NCBI RefSeq assembly: GCF_036541425.1
Contig: NZ_JAZHFT010000011.1
Span: 1-64,000, forward strand
Direction of reading: 5' to 3'
DNA: 64,000 nt
Origin: Consotaella aegiceratis
Lineage (GTDB): Bacteria; Pseudomonadota; Alphaproteobacteria; Rhizobiales; Rhizobiaceae
The notes beneath the pieces were generated by a model. The model was not told the DNA's origin. It did no database searches and worked only from the letters and a program-made list of their open reading frames with translations. A program made the translations under genes and the position numbers. Shown in pieces: positions 19,483 through 28,567 of the stretch (within the stretch, counting starts at the first letter, position 1; the number at the start of each line of letters is the position of its first letter).

Positions 19483-19880
19483 TCATCGGCATCGGCAGCG
19501 ACATCATCGATATCCGGCGCATCGAGAAGACGCTGGAGCGCCATGGCGAGCGCTTCGTGCAGCGTGTCTTTACGCCGGTCGAACAGGCGAAGTCCGATCG
19601 CCGCCGCCAGCGCGCGGCCTCCTACGCCAAGCGCTTCGCGGCCAAGGAGGCCTGCGCCAAGGCCTTGGGCACGGGGCTCTCGCGTGGCGTCTTCTGGCGC
19701 GACATGGGCGTCGTCAACCGTCCCGGCGGAGCGCCAACCATGGCGCTGACGGGGGGCGCCCTAACGCGCCTGAAGAGCCTCGTGCCGCCGGGACACGAGC
19801 CGGTCATCCACGTCACGATCACCGACGATCACCCCTGGGCGCAGGCTTTCGTGATCATCGAGGCCAGCCCGGCCGGATGA
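19479..19880 (+). CDS. acpS: Holo-[acyl-carrier-protein] synthase
   Basis: AcpS transfers 4'-phosphopantetheine from CoA to apo-ACP for fatty acid synthesis. The 133-residue product has GIGSDIIDIRRIE at the N-terminus and the KRFAAKEACAKALGTG motif, which carry the magnesium- and CoA-binding residues. Start and stop match family length. Translation is coupled to the preceding DUF2062 gene by the ATGA overlap at 19479-19482, and lepB follows. Confidence 0.97.
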   Translation: MIIGIGSDIIDIRRIEKTLERHGERFVQRVFTPVEQAKSDRRRQRAASYAKRFAAKEACAKALGTGLSRGVFWRDMGVVNRPGGAPTMALTGGALTRLKSLVPPGHEPVIHVTITDDHPWAQAFVIIEASPAG

Positions 19881-19987
19881 GGACGGGCATCCATGCGGCG
19901 ATGGACTTCCATATTGTCGTCAGCGTCTTGAGCCGGTAGAAGCCGAAACGTCGGCACCGCGGCGGACTTTCAGGAAAAGGGCAGAGC

Positions 19988-20722
19988 ATGGTCGATCAGG
20001 CCGAACGCAAGGACCAGGGCGGCCTCGGCGAAACGATCAAGGTCATCATTCAGGCGCTGTTGCTGGCCCTGGTGATCCGAACCTTGCTGTTTCAGCCGTT
20101 CTCGATCCCTTCGGGGTCCATGATGCCGACGCTGTTGGTGGGCGACTATCTGTTCGTCACCAAGTGGAGCTACGGCTACAGCAAATATTCCTTCCCGTTC
20201 TCGCCGGATCTCTTCGAGGGGCGCTTCCTGGCGTCCGAACCGGAGCGTGGCGACGTCGTCGTCTTCCGCAAGCCGAACGAGGAGGACGTCGACTACATCA
20301 AGCGCCTGATCGGCCTGCCCGGCGACCGCATCCAGATGAAGAACGGGGTGCTGTTCATCAACGACGAGCCGGTGAAGCGGGAGCCGGCAGGCGAATTCAC
20401 CGCCGAGGACGGAACCAAGGTCCAGCAGTACCGCGAGACGCTGTCGAACGGGGTCTCCTACATCACGCTCGATCTCAACCCCAATTCGACCGGCGACAAC
20501 ACCCGGGAATTCGTGGTGCCGGCCGGGCACTATTTCATGATGGGCGACAATCGCGACAATTCGCTCGATAGCCGCTTCGACGTCGGCTACGTGCCGTTCG
20601 AGAATTTCGTCGGCAAGGCGCAGATGATCTTCTTCTCGATCGAAGGCGACGAGTCGCCGCTGGAACTGTGGAAGTGGCCGACGGATCTGAGGCCGAGCCG
20701 CGTCTTCACATGGCTAAGCTAG
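19988..20722 (+). CDS. lepB: Signal peptidase I
   Basis: LepB removes signal peptides from exported proteins at the outer face of the inner membrane. The 244-residue protein has one clear membrane segment (about 17-35), the nucleophile Ser44 in PSGSMMPTLL and the general base Lys105 in DYIKRLIGLPGD, and the MGDNRDNSLDSR box near the C-terminus. Its last 13 bases overlap the start of rnc (20710), so both are one operon with era downstream. Confidence 0.97.
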   Translation: MVDQAERKDQGGLGETIKVIIQALLLALVIRTLLFQPFSIPSGSMMPTLLVGDYLFVTKWSYGYSKYSFPFSPDLFEGRFLASEPERGDVVVFRKPNEEDVDYIKRLIGLPGDRIQMKNGVLFINDEPVKREPAGEFTAEDGTKVQQYRETLSNGVSYITLDLNPNSTGDNTREFVVPAGHYFMMGDNRDNSLDSRFDVGYVPFENFVGKAQMIFFSIEGDESPLELWKWPTDLRPSRVFTWLS

Positions 20723-21411
20723 AGCGTTCGCTGGACGAGCTTCAACGCCGCATCGGAGTCACGGTCGCCAACAGGGAACGGCTGGAGCGGGCGTTGACCC
20801 ACGCCAGCATCAAGGGTGGCGCGGCCTCCAAGAGCTACGAGAGGCTGGAGTTTCTCGGCGACCGGGTGCTCGGACTGGTCATCGCCGAAGAGCTGTTCGC
20901 GCGGTTTCCCCAGGCGCCCGAGGGCGACCTGTCGCTGCGGCTGAATTCATTGGTGAGCGCCGAGGCTTGTGCCGAGATCGCCGACGAGATCGGCCTGGCC
21001 GAATTCATTCGGCACGGCGGGGACGTCAAGCGGATCAAGGGCTCGCAAAGCAAGAACATCCGGGCCGACGTGGTCGAGGCGCTGATTGCCGCCATTTTTC
21101 TCGACGGTGGACTGGAGGCGGCCCGCGACTTCGTCGGGCGGTTCTGGAAGGATCGGATTGCCGGCTCCGTGAGCGCGCGGCGCGATGCCAAGACGGCTCT
21201 TCAGGAATGGGCGCATCTTACCACGACCCTGACGCCGCACTACGAGGTGGTGGGCCGTTCGGGGCCGGATCACGATCCCGTCTTCACTGTGCGCGTCAGC
21301 GTGGACGGTACCGAGCCCGGCGAGGGCCAGGGTCGTTCCAAGCGACTGGCGGAGCAGGAAGCGGCGTCCGCCGTTCTGGTGCGCGAGGGGGTCTGGAAGG
21401 TGGGGGCTTGA
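20710..21411 (+). CDS. rnc: Ribonuclease III
   Basis: RNase III cleaves double-stranded RNA in rRNA and mRNA processing. The 233-residue protein has the signature ERLEFLGDRVL (44-54) with the metal-binding acids, a second acidic site near ADVVEALIAAIFLDGG, and a C-terminal double-stranded RNA-binding domain (about 165-230). The start ATG 20710 lies inside the end of lepB; an upstream extension of the frame is not protein-like. It is followed by era, the typical order. Confidence 0.97.
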   Translation: MAKLERSLDELQRRIGVTVANRERLERALTHASIKGGAASKSYERLEFLGDRVLGLVIAEELFARFPQAPEGDLSLRLNSLVSAEACAEIADEIGLAEFIRHGGDVKRIKGSQSKNIRADVVEALIAAIFLDGGLEAARDFVGRFWKDRIAGSVSARRDAKTALQEWAHLTTTLTPHYEVVGRSGPDHDPVFTVRVSVDGTEPGEGQGRSKRLAEQEAASAVLVREGVWKVGA

Positions 21412-21426
21412 AGAGGACGGACGGCC

Positions 21427-22362
21427 ATGACGGATGATACGATGGTCGATCGCGACGCGGAGCAGGACTCCACCCGCTCCGGCTTCGTCGCGCTGATCGG
21501 CGCGCCCAACGCCGGCAAGTCGACGCTGGTCAACCAGCTCGTCGGCACCAAGGTCTCGATCGTCACCCACAAGGTGCAGACGACGCGCGCGCTGGTGCGC
21601 GGCATCGCCATTCGGGGCCGCACCCAGATCGTCTTCGTGGATACGCCCGGGGTCTTCCGGCCGAAGCGCCGGCTCGACCGGGCCATGGTGCGCACCGCCT
21701 GGGGCGGCGCCAAGGACGCCGACATCGTGCTTGCCATCGTTGATGCCGACCGCGGCGTCAGCGAGGAGGTCGAGGCCATTCTCCAGCGTCTGAAGGAGGT
21801 GCGCCAGCCGCTCGTCCTGCTGTTGAACAAGGTCGACCGGATGAAGCGCGAGCGGCTGTTGGCGCTGACCAGCGAGATCACCGCGCGCGGCGTTCAGTTC
21901 GACCGCGTGTTCATGATCTCGGCGCTGACCGGATCGGGCTGCGACGACGTGATGGACTATCTGGCCGAGGCTTTGCCGGAAGGGCCCTGGTACTATCCGG
22001 AAGACCAGATCTCCGATCTGCCGCTTCGCCAGCTGGCCGCCGAGATCACGCGCGAAAAGCTCTATCTGCGGCTTCATCAGGAACTGCCCTACGCCTCCCA
22101 TGTGGAGACGGAGCGCTGGGAGGAGCGCCCGGACGGCTCGGTGAGAATCGAGCAGACGATCTACGTCGAACGCGACAGCCAGAAGCGCATCGTGCTCGGC
22201 CACAAGGGCGAGACCATCAAGGCGATCGGCCAGCAGGCGCGCGTCGAGATCGCGGAAGCCGCGGACCAGCCGGTCCATCTCTTCCTGTTCGTCAAGGTGC
22301 GGGAGAACTGGGGTGACGACCCGGAGCGATACCGCGAGATGGGGCTCGACTTTTCGAGCTGA
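21427..22362 (+). CDS. era: GTPase Era
   Basis: Era binds the 3' end of 16S rRNA and assists 30S assembly. The 311-residue protein has all G motifs: G1 GAPNAGKST (25-33), G2 TTRALVRG, G3 DTPG, G4 NKVD and G5 SALTG. A C-terminal KH domain carries VLGHKGETIKAIG. A 17-residue acidic N-terminal lead precedes the GTPase domain. It is 15 bases behind rnc. Confidence 0.97.
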   Translation: MTDDTMVDRDAEQDSTRSGFVALIGAPNAGKSTLVNQLVGTKVSIVTHKVQTTRALVRGIAIRGRTQIVFVDTPGVFRPKRRLDRAMVRTAWGGAKDADIVLAIVDADRGVSEEVEAILQRLKEVRQPLVLLLNKVDRMKRERLLALTSEITARGVQFDRVFMISALTGSGCDDVMDYLAEALPEGPWYYPEDQISDLPLRQLAAEITREKLYLRLHQELPYASHVETERWEERPDGSVRIEQTIYVERDSQKRIVLGHKGETIKAIGQQARVEIAEAADQPVHLFLFVKVRENWGDDPERYREMGLDFSS

Positions 22363-22485
22363 GGCGCGGTTAAGATTCGCCTTATTCTTCCATCTGATAG
22401 ACAGTTTTGCTGAGCTTTCGATTCAGTCGGGACCGATTGGAACGGGCATGCGAAGCTTCATCCATGGGATGAGGACGGCGGGCTG

Positions 22486-23247
22486 ATGGAGTGGCGCGAA
22501 GAAGCGATCGTTCTGGGCGTGCGGCGGCATGGCGAGAGCAGCGTCATTGCCGAGCTGATGACGCGCAGCCGCGGCCGGCATCTGGGCGTGGTGCGCGGCG
22601 GCCGATCACGCCGCCAGCGTCCGGTCCTGCAACCCGGAAACCAGGTGGAGGCGACCTGGTACGCCCGTCTCGACGAGCATCTCGGCACGCTGACCGTCGA
22701 TCCGATCGAGCTGCGCGCTGCCCGGCTGATGGAATCGGGACTGGCGTTGCATGGCGTCCAGCTCTTGGCCGCGCATCTCAGGCTGCTGCCCGAGCGGGAT
22801 CCGCATCCGCGGCTCTATGACGGCCTGTGCGTCATTCTCGACCATCTGGCGCCGACCGGTGAGGCGCTCGGCCGTGACGCGGCGGTCATAGCCGCGCTGC
22901 CGTCGCCGGGCGAACTGATCCTGCGCTTCGAGATCGCGCTGCTCGACGAGCTCGGCTTCGGCCTCGACCTGTCCTGCTGCGCGGCCACCGGCGCGCGCGA
23001 CGACCTCGTCTATGTCTCGCCGAAATCTGGCCGCGCAGTCAGCCGCGCGGCGGGCGAGCCATGGAAGGACAAGCTCCTGCCTCTGCCGTCATTCCTGCTC
23101 GAGCCCGAGACCCGGGCCCAGTCGGGGTCGCTCGCCGACGGCTTTCGCCTGACCGGCTATTTCCTGGCCCGCCATGTCTGGGAACCGCGTGGCATCGGCG
23201 AACCGGCATCGCGGGCCGGGACCATTGCGGCGGCTCTGGCTGTGTAG
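22486..23247 (+). CDS. recO: DNA repair protein RecO
   Basis: RecO helps RecR load RecA on SSB-coated single-stranded DNA in the RecF pathway. The 253-residue product starts MEWREEAIVLGVRRHGESS, the OB-fold N-terminal pattern, and has an alpha-helical C-terminal half with LRFEIALLDELGFGLDL followed by a CCAATG segment at the zinc-finger position. Only one full pair of the four zinc cysteines is visible, as in many alphaproteobacterial RecO proteins. It lies 123 bases behind era. Confidence 0.93.
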   Translation: MEWREEAIVLGVRRHGESSVIAELMTRSRGRHLGVVRGGRSRRQRPVLQPGNQVEATWYARLDEHLGTLTVDPIELRAARLMESGLALHGVQLLAAHLRLLPERDPHPRLYDGLCVILDHLAPTGEALGRDAAVIAALPSPGELILRFEIALLDELGFGLDLSCCAATGARDDLVYVSPKSGRAVSRAAGEPWKDKLLPLPSFLLEPETRAQSGSLADGFRLTGYFLARHVWEPRGIGEPASRAGTIAAALAV

Positions 23248-23274
23248 AAAGCTGCATCTCGATGCTGGGTCGCG

Positions 23275-23703
23275 CTACCGTGTCGGCTCGATACGGAGCA
23301 GGGGGTGCGGCTCCCGCTCTACGAATTCGCGGCGAATATGAGCCAGCACATGCCGCTGACCCGGGAAAGGCACCATGCGTTCCGCCTCATCGAACGAGAC
23401 CCAGCGGAAATCGCTGTGTTCGTCGTTCAACGTGACCACCTCATCGGCGCCAACAAAGGCGACAAAGACCGGGACGAGTGTGATTGAGTCGCGATCAGGT
23501 TCGTAGAATTGCTCGCAGATATCGGCCGAATAGAGCGTGTCGACAGACAGCGCGGTTTCTTCCTTGATCTCGCGGAGCGCGGTTTGCCACGCTGCCTCGC
23601 CCATCTCGATGCCGCCGGCAACTTGACACCATTCTCCGGCCAGCGAGCGCGTACGACACAATAACAGCACTTGTGTCGTTGAGGCGAGCCGACGAAGCAC
23701 CAC
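23275..23703 (-). CDS. NUDIX hydrolase (start uncertain)
   Basis: A pyrophosphohydrolase of the NUDIX family, about 142 residues from GTG 23703. The box is GGIEMGEAAWQTALREIKEE followed by TAL; it fits G-x5-E-x7-REUxEE but has Ala for the last Gly. With GTG 23703 the first beta strand is cut short. The frame stays open back to the TGA of the ankyrin gene (23737-23739) and reads EIPVRCFGVSAVVLRR, a normal NUDIX first strand, but contains no ATG, GTG or TTG before 23703. An unusual start (for example ATA at 23731-23733) or a change at this junction is possible. The substrate is unknown. Confidence 0.8.
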   Translation of the reverse strand: MVLRRLASTTQVLLLCRTRSLAGEWCQVAGGIEMGEAAWQTALREIKEETALSVDTLYSADICEQFYEPDRDSITLVPVFVAFVGADEVVTLNDEHSDFRWVSFDEAERMVPFPGQRHVLAHIRREFVEREPHPLLRIEPTR

Positions 23704-23736
23704 GGCGGAAACGCCGAAGCATCGAACCGGTATTTC

Positions 23737-24321
23737 TCAGGAGTTGGCGGCCTTCAGCTTTGCCGCTTGATCCGACCGTTTGCTGGTCTGGTTTGCATCC
23801 TCCAGCTTGCTGAGCTGCTCGGTGGTCTCGGCGGCGCCCATCGCTTTTGCTGCGCCGAGTGCCGTCATGCCGTCGGCGGCGCGGGCATGGAGGTCGGCGC
23901 CACGCTCCAGAAATAGATCGACCAGTTCGGTGCGGTTGAACATCGCCGCCATCATCAGCGGCGTGCGTCCGTCAGGGCCGGCTCCGTCGATGGCCGCGTG
24001 ATGATCGAGCAGCAGCCGGGCGATCTCGATCTCGCCCTTGAAGGCGGCGCCGGCCAGCGGCGTCTGGCCGCGATCGTTCAACAGGTTCGGATCGGCGCCA
24101 TGCTCCAGGAGCAGCCGCGTCAGCTCTCGGTGGCCGTTGTAGCTGGCGAGCATCAACAGACTGTCGCCCTTGTCGTTGCGCAGGTTCGGGGGCAGGCCTT
24201 GTTCGAGAAACTGCGCCATCTCGCCGGTCTCGCCGCTGCGCGCCGCCTGAAACACCCGCGCCGCGAGCGCCAGCGTCTCCTCATCGAACCCGGTGGCCGT
24301 GCCGGAGTGCTCGTCGCTCAT
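23737..24321 (-). CDS. Ankyrin-repeat protein
   Basis: A 194-residue protein with about four ankyrin repeats (residues about 40-170); GDSLLMLASYNGHRELTRLL, GQTPLAGAAFKGEIEIARLL and GRTPLMMAAMFNRTELVDLF are the clear repeat helices. No signal peptide or catalytic domain is present, so it is probably a cytosolic protein-binding protein. The C-terminal tail is rich in Lys, Ala and Ser. ATG 24321 has AGGGAG before it; a TTG at 24387 would add 22 residues. Its stop is just before the NUDIX frame, so the two genes are likely co-transcribed. Confidence 0.88.
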   Translation of the reverse strand: MSDEHSGTATGFDEETLALAARVFQAARSGETGEMAQFLEQGLPPNLRNDKGDSLLMLASYNGHRELTRLLLEHGADPNLLNDRGQTPLAGAAFKGEIEIARLLLDHHAAIDGAGPDGRTPLMMAAMFNRTELVDLFLERGADLHARAADGMTALGAAKAMGAAETTEQLSKLEDANQTSKRSDQAAKLKAANS

Positions 24322-24495
24322 CGAAACTCCCTCATTGCCGGAAGAGGCTGGTCCCAGCGTCTTCTCATGGCGGGAGAGGGCTCGCAAGGGCTCGGCTCAG
24401 CTCTTCGCGTTGGCGTTGTTGAAAGGATGAGATTGCCTGGAGCGGCAGACTACGCTGAGAGGCAAGCGTGGCCGCCGCGAAATGGTGCCGTCGGG

Positions 24496-24786
24496 CTATT
24501 CTGCCGAAGGCTCGCGGGGCTCCGAGAACGCGCGTTGGGTCGTTGCGCGACAATAAGGCAGCCATTCGGCCGGCATGCGTGGGGTCGCGACGGCCTGAAC
24601 CATGGGCTGTTGGACAACAGGTTGGGGTTCGGCGGGCGAGGGCAGCGGCGCTCGATCTTGCCGAGGCTGGCTGCACGGCTGGTAGATCGGCAGTGTCTCC
24701 TGTCCGCTTCGCACCGACATGGCGTCGAGAGGCACGGACTCCGACTCGACCGGTATGCCCCTATGGAAATGCCAACCCTTCCCCAT
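24496..24786 (-). CDS. Small protein of unknown function
   Basis: A 96-residue Pro/Gln-rich protein starting MGKGWHFHRGIPVESESVPL. ATG 24786 has an excellent GGAGGAAAG site 6 bases before it, which is the main reason for the call. Beyond the first 35 residues it is low in complexity (QPVVQQPMVQAV). There is no signal peptide or known motif. It lies upstream of the ankyrin gene on the same strand, separated by about 170 bases. Function unknown. Confidence 0.5.
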   Translation of the reverse strand: MGKGWHFHRGIPVESESVPLDAMSVRSGQETLPIYQPCSQPRQDRAPLPSPAEPQPVVQQPMVQAVATPRMPAEWLPYCRATTQRAFSEPREPSAE

Positions 24787-25020
24787 CGTTCTTTCCTCCG
24801 CCCTTTGGCGCGGCCCGAGATCGGTCGCGCTTTTTGCGTCAGTCCCCTGCCGACCGGCAAGCGGAGCAAGGGAGGCTCAGGCCGACGTTGGTTCGCCGGT
24901 CCATGGGCGCCATACTAGGCCACAGAGGTAAATCCGAGGTTGAGATTGAGGCAAAACCCGGCGTCACAAAAACGTCAGATCGCGACAATAACTATATGAT
25001 ATTTATTGCATTTATGACCG

Positions 25021-26358
25021 TCATGTGCGGCTGGAAAGGGCCTCTGCGAAACGCGCCGGCTGGCCGGTGCTCGGGGCTGCGATCTCGCCTTCCCACATGA
25101 TGCGGCGGCCGCGCACGAAGGTGCCGATCGGCCAGCCCGTGACCGTCTTGCCGTCATAGGGCGTCCATTGCGAACGCGAGCCGATCCACTCGTTGCGGAT
25201 CGTCTCCTGCCGCTTGAGATCGACCACGGTGAAGTCGGCGTCGTAGCCGACGGCGATCCGGCCCTTGCCAGCCAGACCGAAGATCCGCTGCGGGCCGGCC
25301 GAGGTCAGGTCGATGAAGCGGGCAAGCGACAGCCGGCCCTGCGCGACGTGATCGAGCATGATGGGCACCAGCGTCTGGACACCGATCATCCCGGAGGGCG
25401 ACTGCGGGTAAGGCTTGAGCTTTTCCTCTAGCGTATGCGGCGCATGGTCGGAGCCGAGCACGTCGACGATGCCCTGTTCGATGCCGTGCCAGACGCCATC
25501 TCGATGGCGCGCATCGCGCACCGGCGGGTTCATCTGGATCAGCGTGCCGAGCCGGGCGTAATCCTCGGCCGACAGCGTCAGGTGATGCGGCGTCGCCTCG
25601 CAGGTGGCGTGATCCTTGTGCCGGGCGAGGAACGCGATCTCTTCGGCCGTGGAGATGTGCAGCACATGGATGCGGGCGCCGGTCTCCTCGGCGATCGCCA
25701 CCAGTCGCTCGGTGCATTGCAGGGCGGCCTGGGCGTCGCGCCAGACCGGATGCGAGGAGGCGTCGCCCTCGACCCGCTCGTCGAGCCTGTCGCGCAGCCG
25801 GTATTCGTCCTCGGAATGGAAGGCGGCGCGGCGCCTTGTCCGTTTCAGGATATCCCGCACGCCGGCATCGTCCTCGACCAGCAGGGTGCCGGTGGAGGAG
25901 CCCATGAACACCTTGATGCCGGCGGCGCCCGGCAAGCGTTCCAGGTCGGCGACGTCCGCCGCGTTCTCGTGGGTGCCGCCGACCCAGAAGGCGAAGTCGC
26001 AATGCATGCGGTCGCGACCCCGCGCCACCTTGTCGGCCAGCGCGGCCTCGTCGGTGGTCAGTGGGTTGGTGTTGGGCATTTCGAAGACGCAGGTGACGCC
26101 GCCCAGCACGGCGGCGCGCGACCCGGTCTCCAGATCCTCCTTGTGGGTGGCTCCGGGCTCGCGGAAGTGCACCTGGCTGTCGATCACGCCGGGCAGCACA
26201 TGCAGGCCGGTGCAGTCGACGACCTCGCCGGCCGCCTCGGGGCCGATCGAGCCGATATGGGCGATACGACCATCTCGGATGCCGACGTCGCGGATGCCCG
26301 CTCCGTCCTGGTTGACGACGGTTCCGCCCTTGAGGACGCGATCGTAGGTCTCGGCCAT
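25021..26358 (-). CDS. pyrC: Dihydroorotase, class I
   Basis: This 445-residue amidohydrolase closes carbamoyl-aspartate to dihydroorotate in pyrimidine synthesis. The family features are FEMPNTNPLT, IKVFMGSSTG (the Lys expected to be carbamylated), HVLHIST, ATPHHLTL and LGSDHAPH. The metal site HxH near residue 60 reads SQVHFREPG, with Gln in place of the first His. I recall the same change in other Rhizobiales dihydroorotases, so it is probably natural for this group. It is divergent from ygfZ. An allantoinase or hydantoinase role is less likely given the FREPG and MPNT motifs. Confidence 0.88.
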   Translation of the reverse strand: MAETYDRVLKGGTVVNQDGAGIRDVGIRDGRIAHIGSIGPEAAGEVVDCTGLHVLPGVIDSQVHFREPGATHKEDLETGSRAAVLGGVTCVFEMPNTNPLTTDEAALADKVARGRDRMHCDFAFWVGGTHENAADVADLERLPGAAGIKVFMGSSTGTLLVEDDAGVRDILKRTRRRAAFHSEDEYRLRDRLDERVEGDASSHPVWRDAQAALQCTERLVAIAEETGARIHVLHISTAEEIAFLARHKDHATCEATPHHLTLSAEDYARLGTLIQMNPPVRDARHRDGVWHGIEQGIVDVLGSDHAPHTLEEKLKPYPQSPSGMIGVQTLVPIMLDHVAQGRLSLARFIDLTSAGPQRIFGLAGKGRIAVGYDADFTVVDLKRQETIRNEWIGSRSQWTPYDGKTVTGWPIGTFVRGRRIMWEGEIAAPSTGQPARFAEALSSRT

Positions 26359-26536
26359 CGCCGTCTCCTGCTTGCTCCGATACTGCTCGGGGTTTACCTA
26401 ACGGGCTTGGACCGGCTTTTCCAGCACGCTCGACGAGCGTCGGAACGGCACCCTCATCACCCGGAACGGTACGGCCGGTGGCACGACTTGCCAGGACTTC
26501 GGCCGGTACTACTTTCCGCCAGCGAGTTTCTCGCCC

Positions 26537-27394
26537 ATGCCCTATACCCATCTCACAGACCGATCGCTGCTGACCGTTACCGGCGAGCCGGCCGAACATT
26601 TTCTGCAGGTGCTGATCACCGCCGACCTCGTGAAGCTCGGCGTCTGTGAAGCCCGGCCGTCTGCCTTGCTGACGCCGCAGGGCAAGATCCTGTTCGATTT
26701 CCTGATCAGCCGGATCGACGGCGGGTTCCGCCTCGATTGCGCAGCCTCTTCCCGCGACGCGCTTCTGAAACGCCTGACCCTCTATCGGCTGCGCACCAAG
26801 GTGGACATCGAGACGAGCGACGAGCCGGTCTTCGCCGCCTGGGGTCTCGAGAAGGTGCCTGACGGTGCGGTTGCGGACCGCCGCTTTGCCGACGACTCGA
26901 CCGTGCGCTTCTATGGGAGCGCGCCGGTGGACCTCGATGGGGTCTCCCCGGAAGAGTACGTCGCTCATCGTGTGCGGGCCGGCGTCGCGGAAGCCGAAGC
27001 GGATTTTCCGGCCGACGACGTCTATCCGCACGATGTTCTGATGGATCAGAATGCCGGTGTGTCCTTCGCCAAGGGCTGCTTTGTCGGCCAGGAGGTCGTC
27101 TCGCGCATGCAGCATCGCGGCACGGCGCGGCGTCGGCTGATGATCGTGCGCGGCGAGGGGCATCTCGGCCGGGGCGTGACCGTGACGGCCGAGGGCAAGG
27201 CGATCGGAACGGTGATCGCCGCGACCGGAGACACCGGCATGGCGCTGATGCGGATCGACCGTCTCGCCCAGGCCCTGGCCAGGGGTGCTGTGGTGGCTGC
27301 GGATGGCGTGCCGGTGGAGACTTCTATCCCGCCCTGGGCCGGCTATGCTCTTCCGTCGGCTGACGCCGCCACGCGGGCCGGTGAGGACGAATGA
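26537..27394 (+). CDS. ygfZ: Folate-binding Fe-S cluster protein YgfZ
   Basis: YgfZ is a GcvT-related tetrahydrofolate-binding protein that helps make or repair iron-sulfur clusters. The 285-residue protein carries the signature KGCFVGQEVVSRMQHRG with the conserved Cys. The N-terminal part has LLTPQGKILFDF, as in the family. It is divergent from pyrC and overlaps the next gene by 4 bases (27391-27394). Confidence 0.93.
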   Translation: MPYTHLTDRSLLTVTGEPAEHFLQVLITADLVKLGVCEARPSALLTPQGKILFDFLISRIDGGFRLDCAASSRDALLKRLTLYRLRTKVDIETSDEPVFAAWGLEKVPDGAVADRRFADDSTVRFYGSAPVDLDGVSPEEYVAHRVRAGVAEAEADFPADDVYPHDVLMDQNAGVSFAKGCFVGQEVVSRMQHRGTARRRLMIVRGEGHLGRGVTVTAEGKAIGTVIAATGDTGMALMRIDRLAQALARGAVVAADGVPVETSIPPWAGYALPSADAATRAGEDE

Positions 27395-28011
27395 GCCGAG
27401 CCAGCACGACCGCCGCGCGGGTCTGGCAGCGCATGCTGTCCGGCCGCCGGCTCGACCTGATCGACCCGTCGCCGCTCGATGTTGAGATCTCCGATATCGC
27501 CCATGGCCTGGCGCGCGTTGCGCGCTGGAACGGCCAGACCAAGGGTGATTTCGCCTTCTCGGTGGCGCAGCATTCGCTGATCGTCGAGGAGATCGTGGCA
27601 CGCACCGAAAGCGATCCGCGATGGCGGCTCGCCGCCCTGCTGCACGACGCGCCCGAATATGTCATCGGCGATATGATTTCGCCCTTCAAAAGTGTCATGG
27701 GCGGCGATTATAAACTGGTGGAGCGGCGGCTGACCGCTGCCATTCACTTGCGCTTCGGTTTGCCCTCCGACCTGCCGAAACAGGTCGAGAAGGCGATCAA
27801 GAAGGCGGATCGCGTCTCGGCCTATTACGAGGCGACGCTGTTGGCCGGCTTCTCGATCGCCGAGGGTGTCCGCTTCTTTGGAGCGGCCGGAGGATGCGAG
27901 CTCGATCCTGCCGTGTTCGAGCCGCTGCCGGCGAGGCGAGTGGGGGCGCTTTTTCTCGAGCGCTTCGCCGCGCTCGACGGCGTGCTTCACCCGGCGTCCG
28001 CGTCGACCTGA
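27391..28011 (+). CDS. HD-domain phosphohydrolase
   Basis: A 206-residue metal-dependent phosphohydrolase of the HD superfamily, similar in layout to YfbR-type 5'-nucleotidases. The metal site is His in AQHSL, HD in LLHDAPEYVIGD, and a distal Asp in KKADRVSAYYEA. The nucleotide substrate is inferred from the fold only. Translation is coupled to ygfZ by a 4-base overlap and a phosphatase gene follows after 15 bases; this three-gene set recurs in Rhizobiales as I remember it. Confidence 0.87.
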   Translation: MSRASTTAARVWQRMLSGRRLDLIDPSPLDVEISDIAHGLARVARWNGQTKGDFAFSVAQHSLIVEEIVARTESDPRWRLAALLHDAPEYVIGDMISPFKSVMGGDYKLVERRLTAAIHLRFGLPSDLPKQVEKAIKKADRVSAYYEATLLAGFSIAEGVRFFGAAGGCELDPAVFEPLPARRVGALFLERFAALDGVLHPASAST

Positions 28012-28026
28012 TTCGAAGGATTTCTC

Positions 28027-28560
28027 ATGTCTTATCTCGTTGTGTCCTCGCTGGCCGAGATGCCGACGACCGTCGCACGTCACGAGGCTCGCGACGTGCT
28101 TACGTTGATCAGCGCGCAGACGGTGGTCGACCGGCCGGTCAGCATCGAGGAAGCACGCCATCTCTTCCTCGGCTTCGACGACATCATCGAGCCGATGGAA
28201 GGCTTCATCCATCCCACCGTCGACCATCTCGACCAGATTCTCGACTTCGGCAAACGCTGGGATCGGGAGCGGCCGCTGGTCGTGCACTGTTTTGCCGGGA
28301 TCAGCCGCTCGACGGCAGCGGCCTATATCCTGGCGATCGCCATCAACCCTGCACTCGACGAGTTCGAACTGGCGCAGGAGCTGCGCCGCCGAGCGCCGAC
28401 GGCGACACCGAACGCCCTGATGATCGAACTCGCCGACGAGAAGCTCGGACGTAGCGGGCGCATGGTCGAGGCGATCCGCTCCATCGGACGCGGCGATTTC
28501 GCCTATGCCGGCACGCCGTTCATTCTGCCGTTGGAGATCGACCCGTCCGATCGGGGCTGA
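28027..28560 (+). CDS. Tyrosine/dual-specificity-type protein phosphatase
   Basis: A 177-residue protein with the cysteine phosphatase loop HCFAGISRSTAA (His-Cys-x5-Arg), so the catalytic Cys and Arg are both present. FDD at about 50-52 may be the general-acid loop. The substrate could be a phosphoprotein or small phosphate compound. It follows the HD gene by 15 bases and ends in a terminator-like hairpin. Confidence 0.85.
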   Translation: MSYLVVSSLAEMPTTVARHEARDVLTLISAQTVVDRPVSIEEARHLFLGFDDIIEPMEGFIHPTVDHLDQILDFGKRWDRERPLVVHCFAGISRSTAAAYILAIAINPALDEFELAQELRRRAPTATPNALMIELADEKLGRSGRMVEAIRSIGRGDFAYAGTPFILPLEIDPSDRG

Positions 28561-28567
28561 GGGTATA

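Noticed and set aside
25154..27601. Open frame of 815 codons on the - strand
   Set aside because: It covers pyrC in another frame and ygfZ on the opposite strand, both of which have diagnostic motifs.
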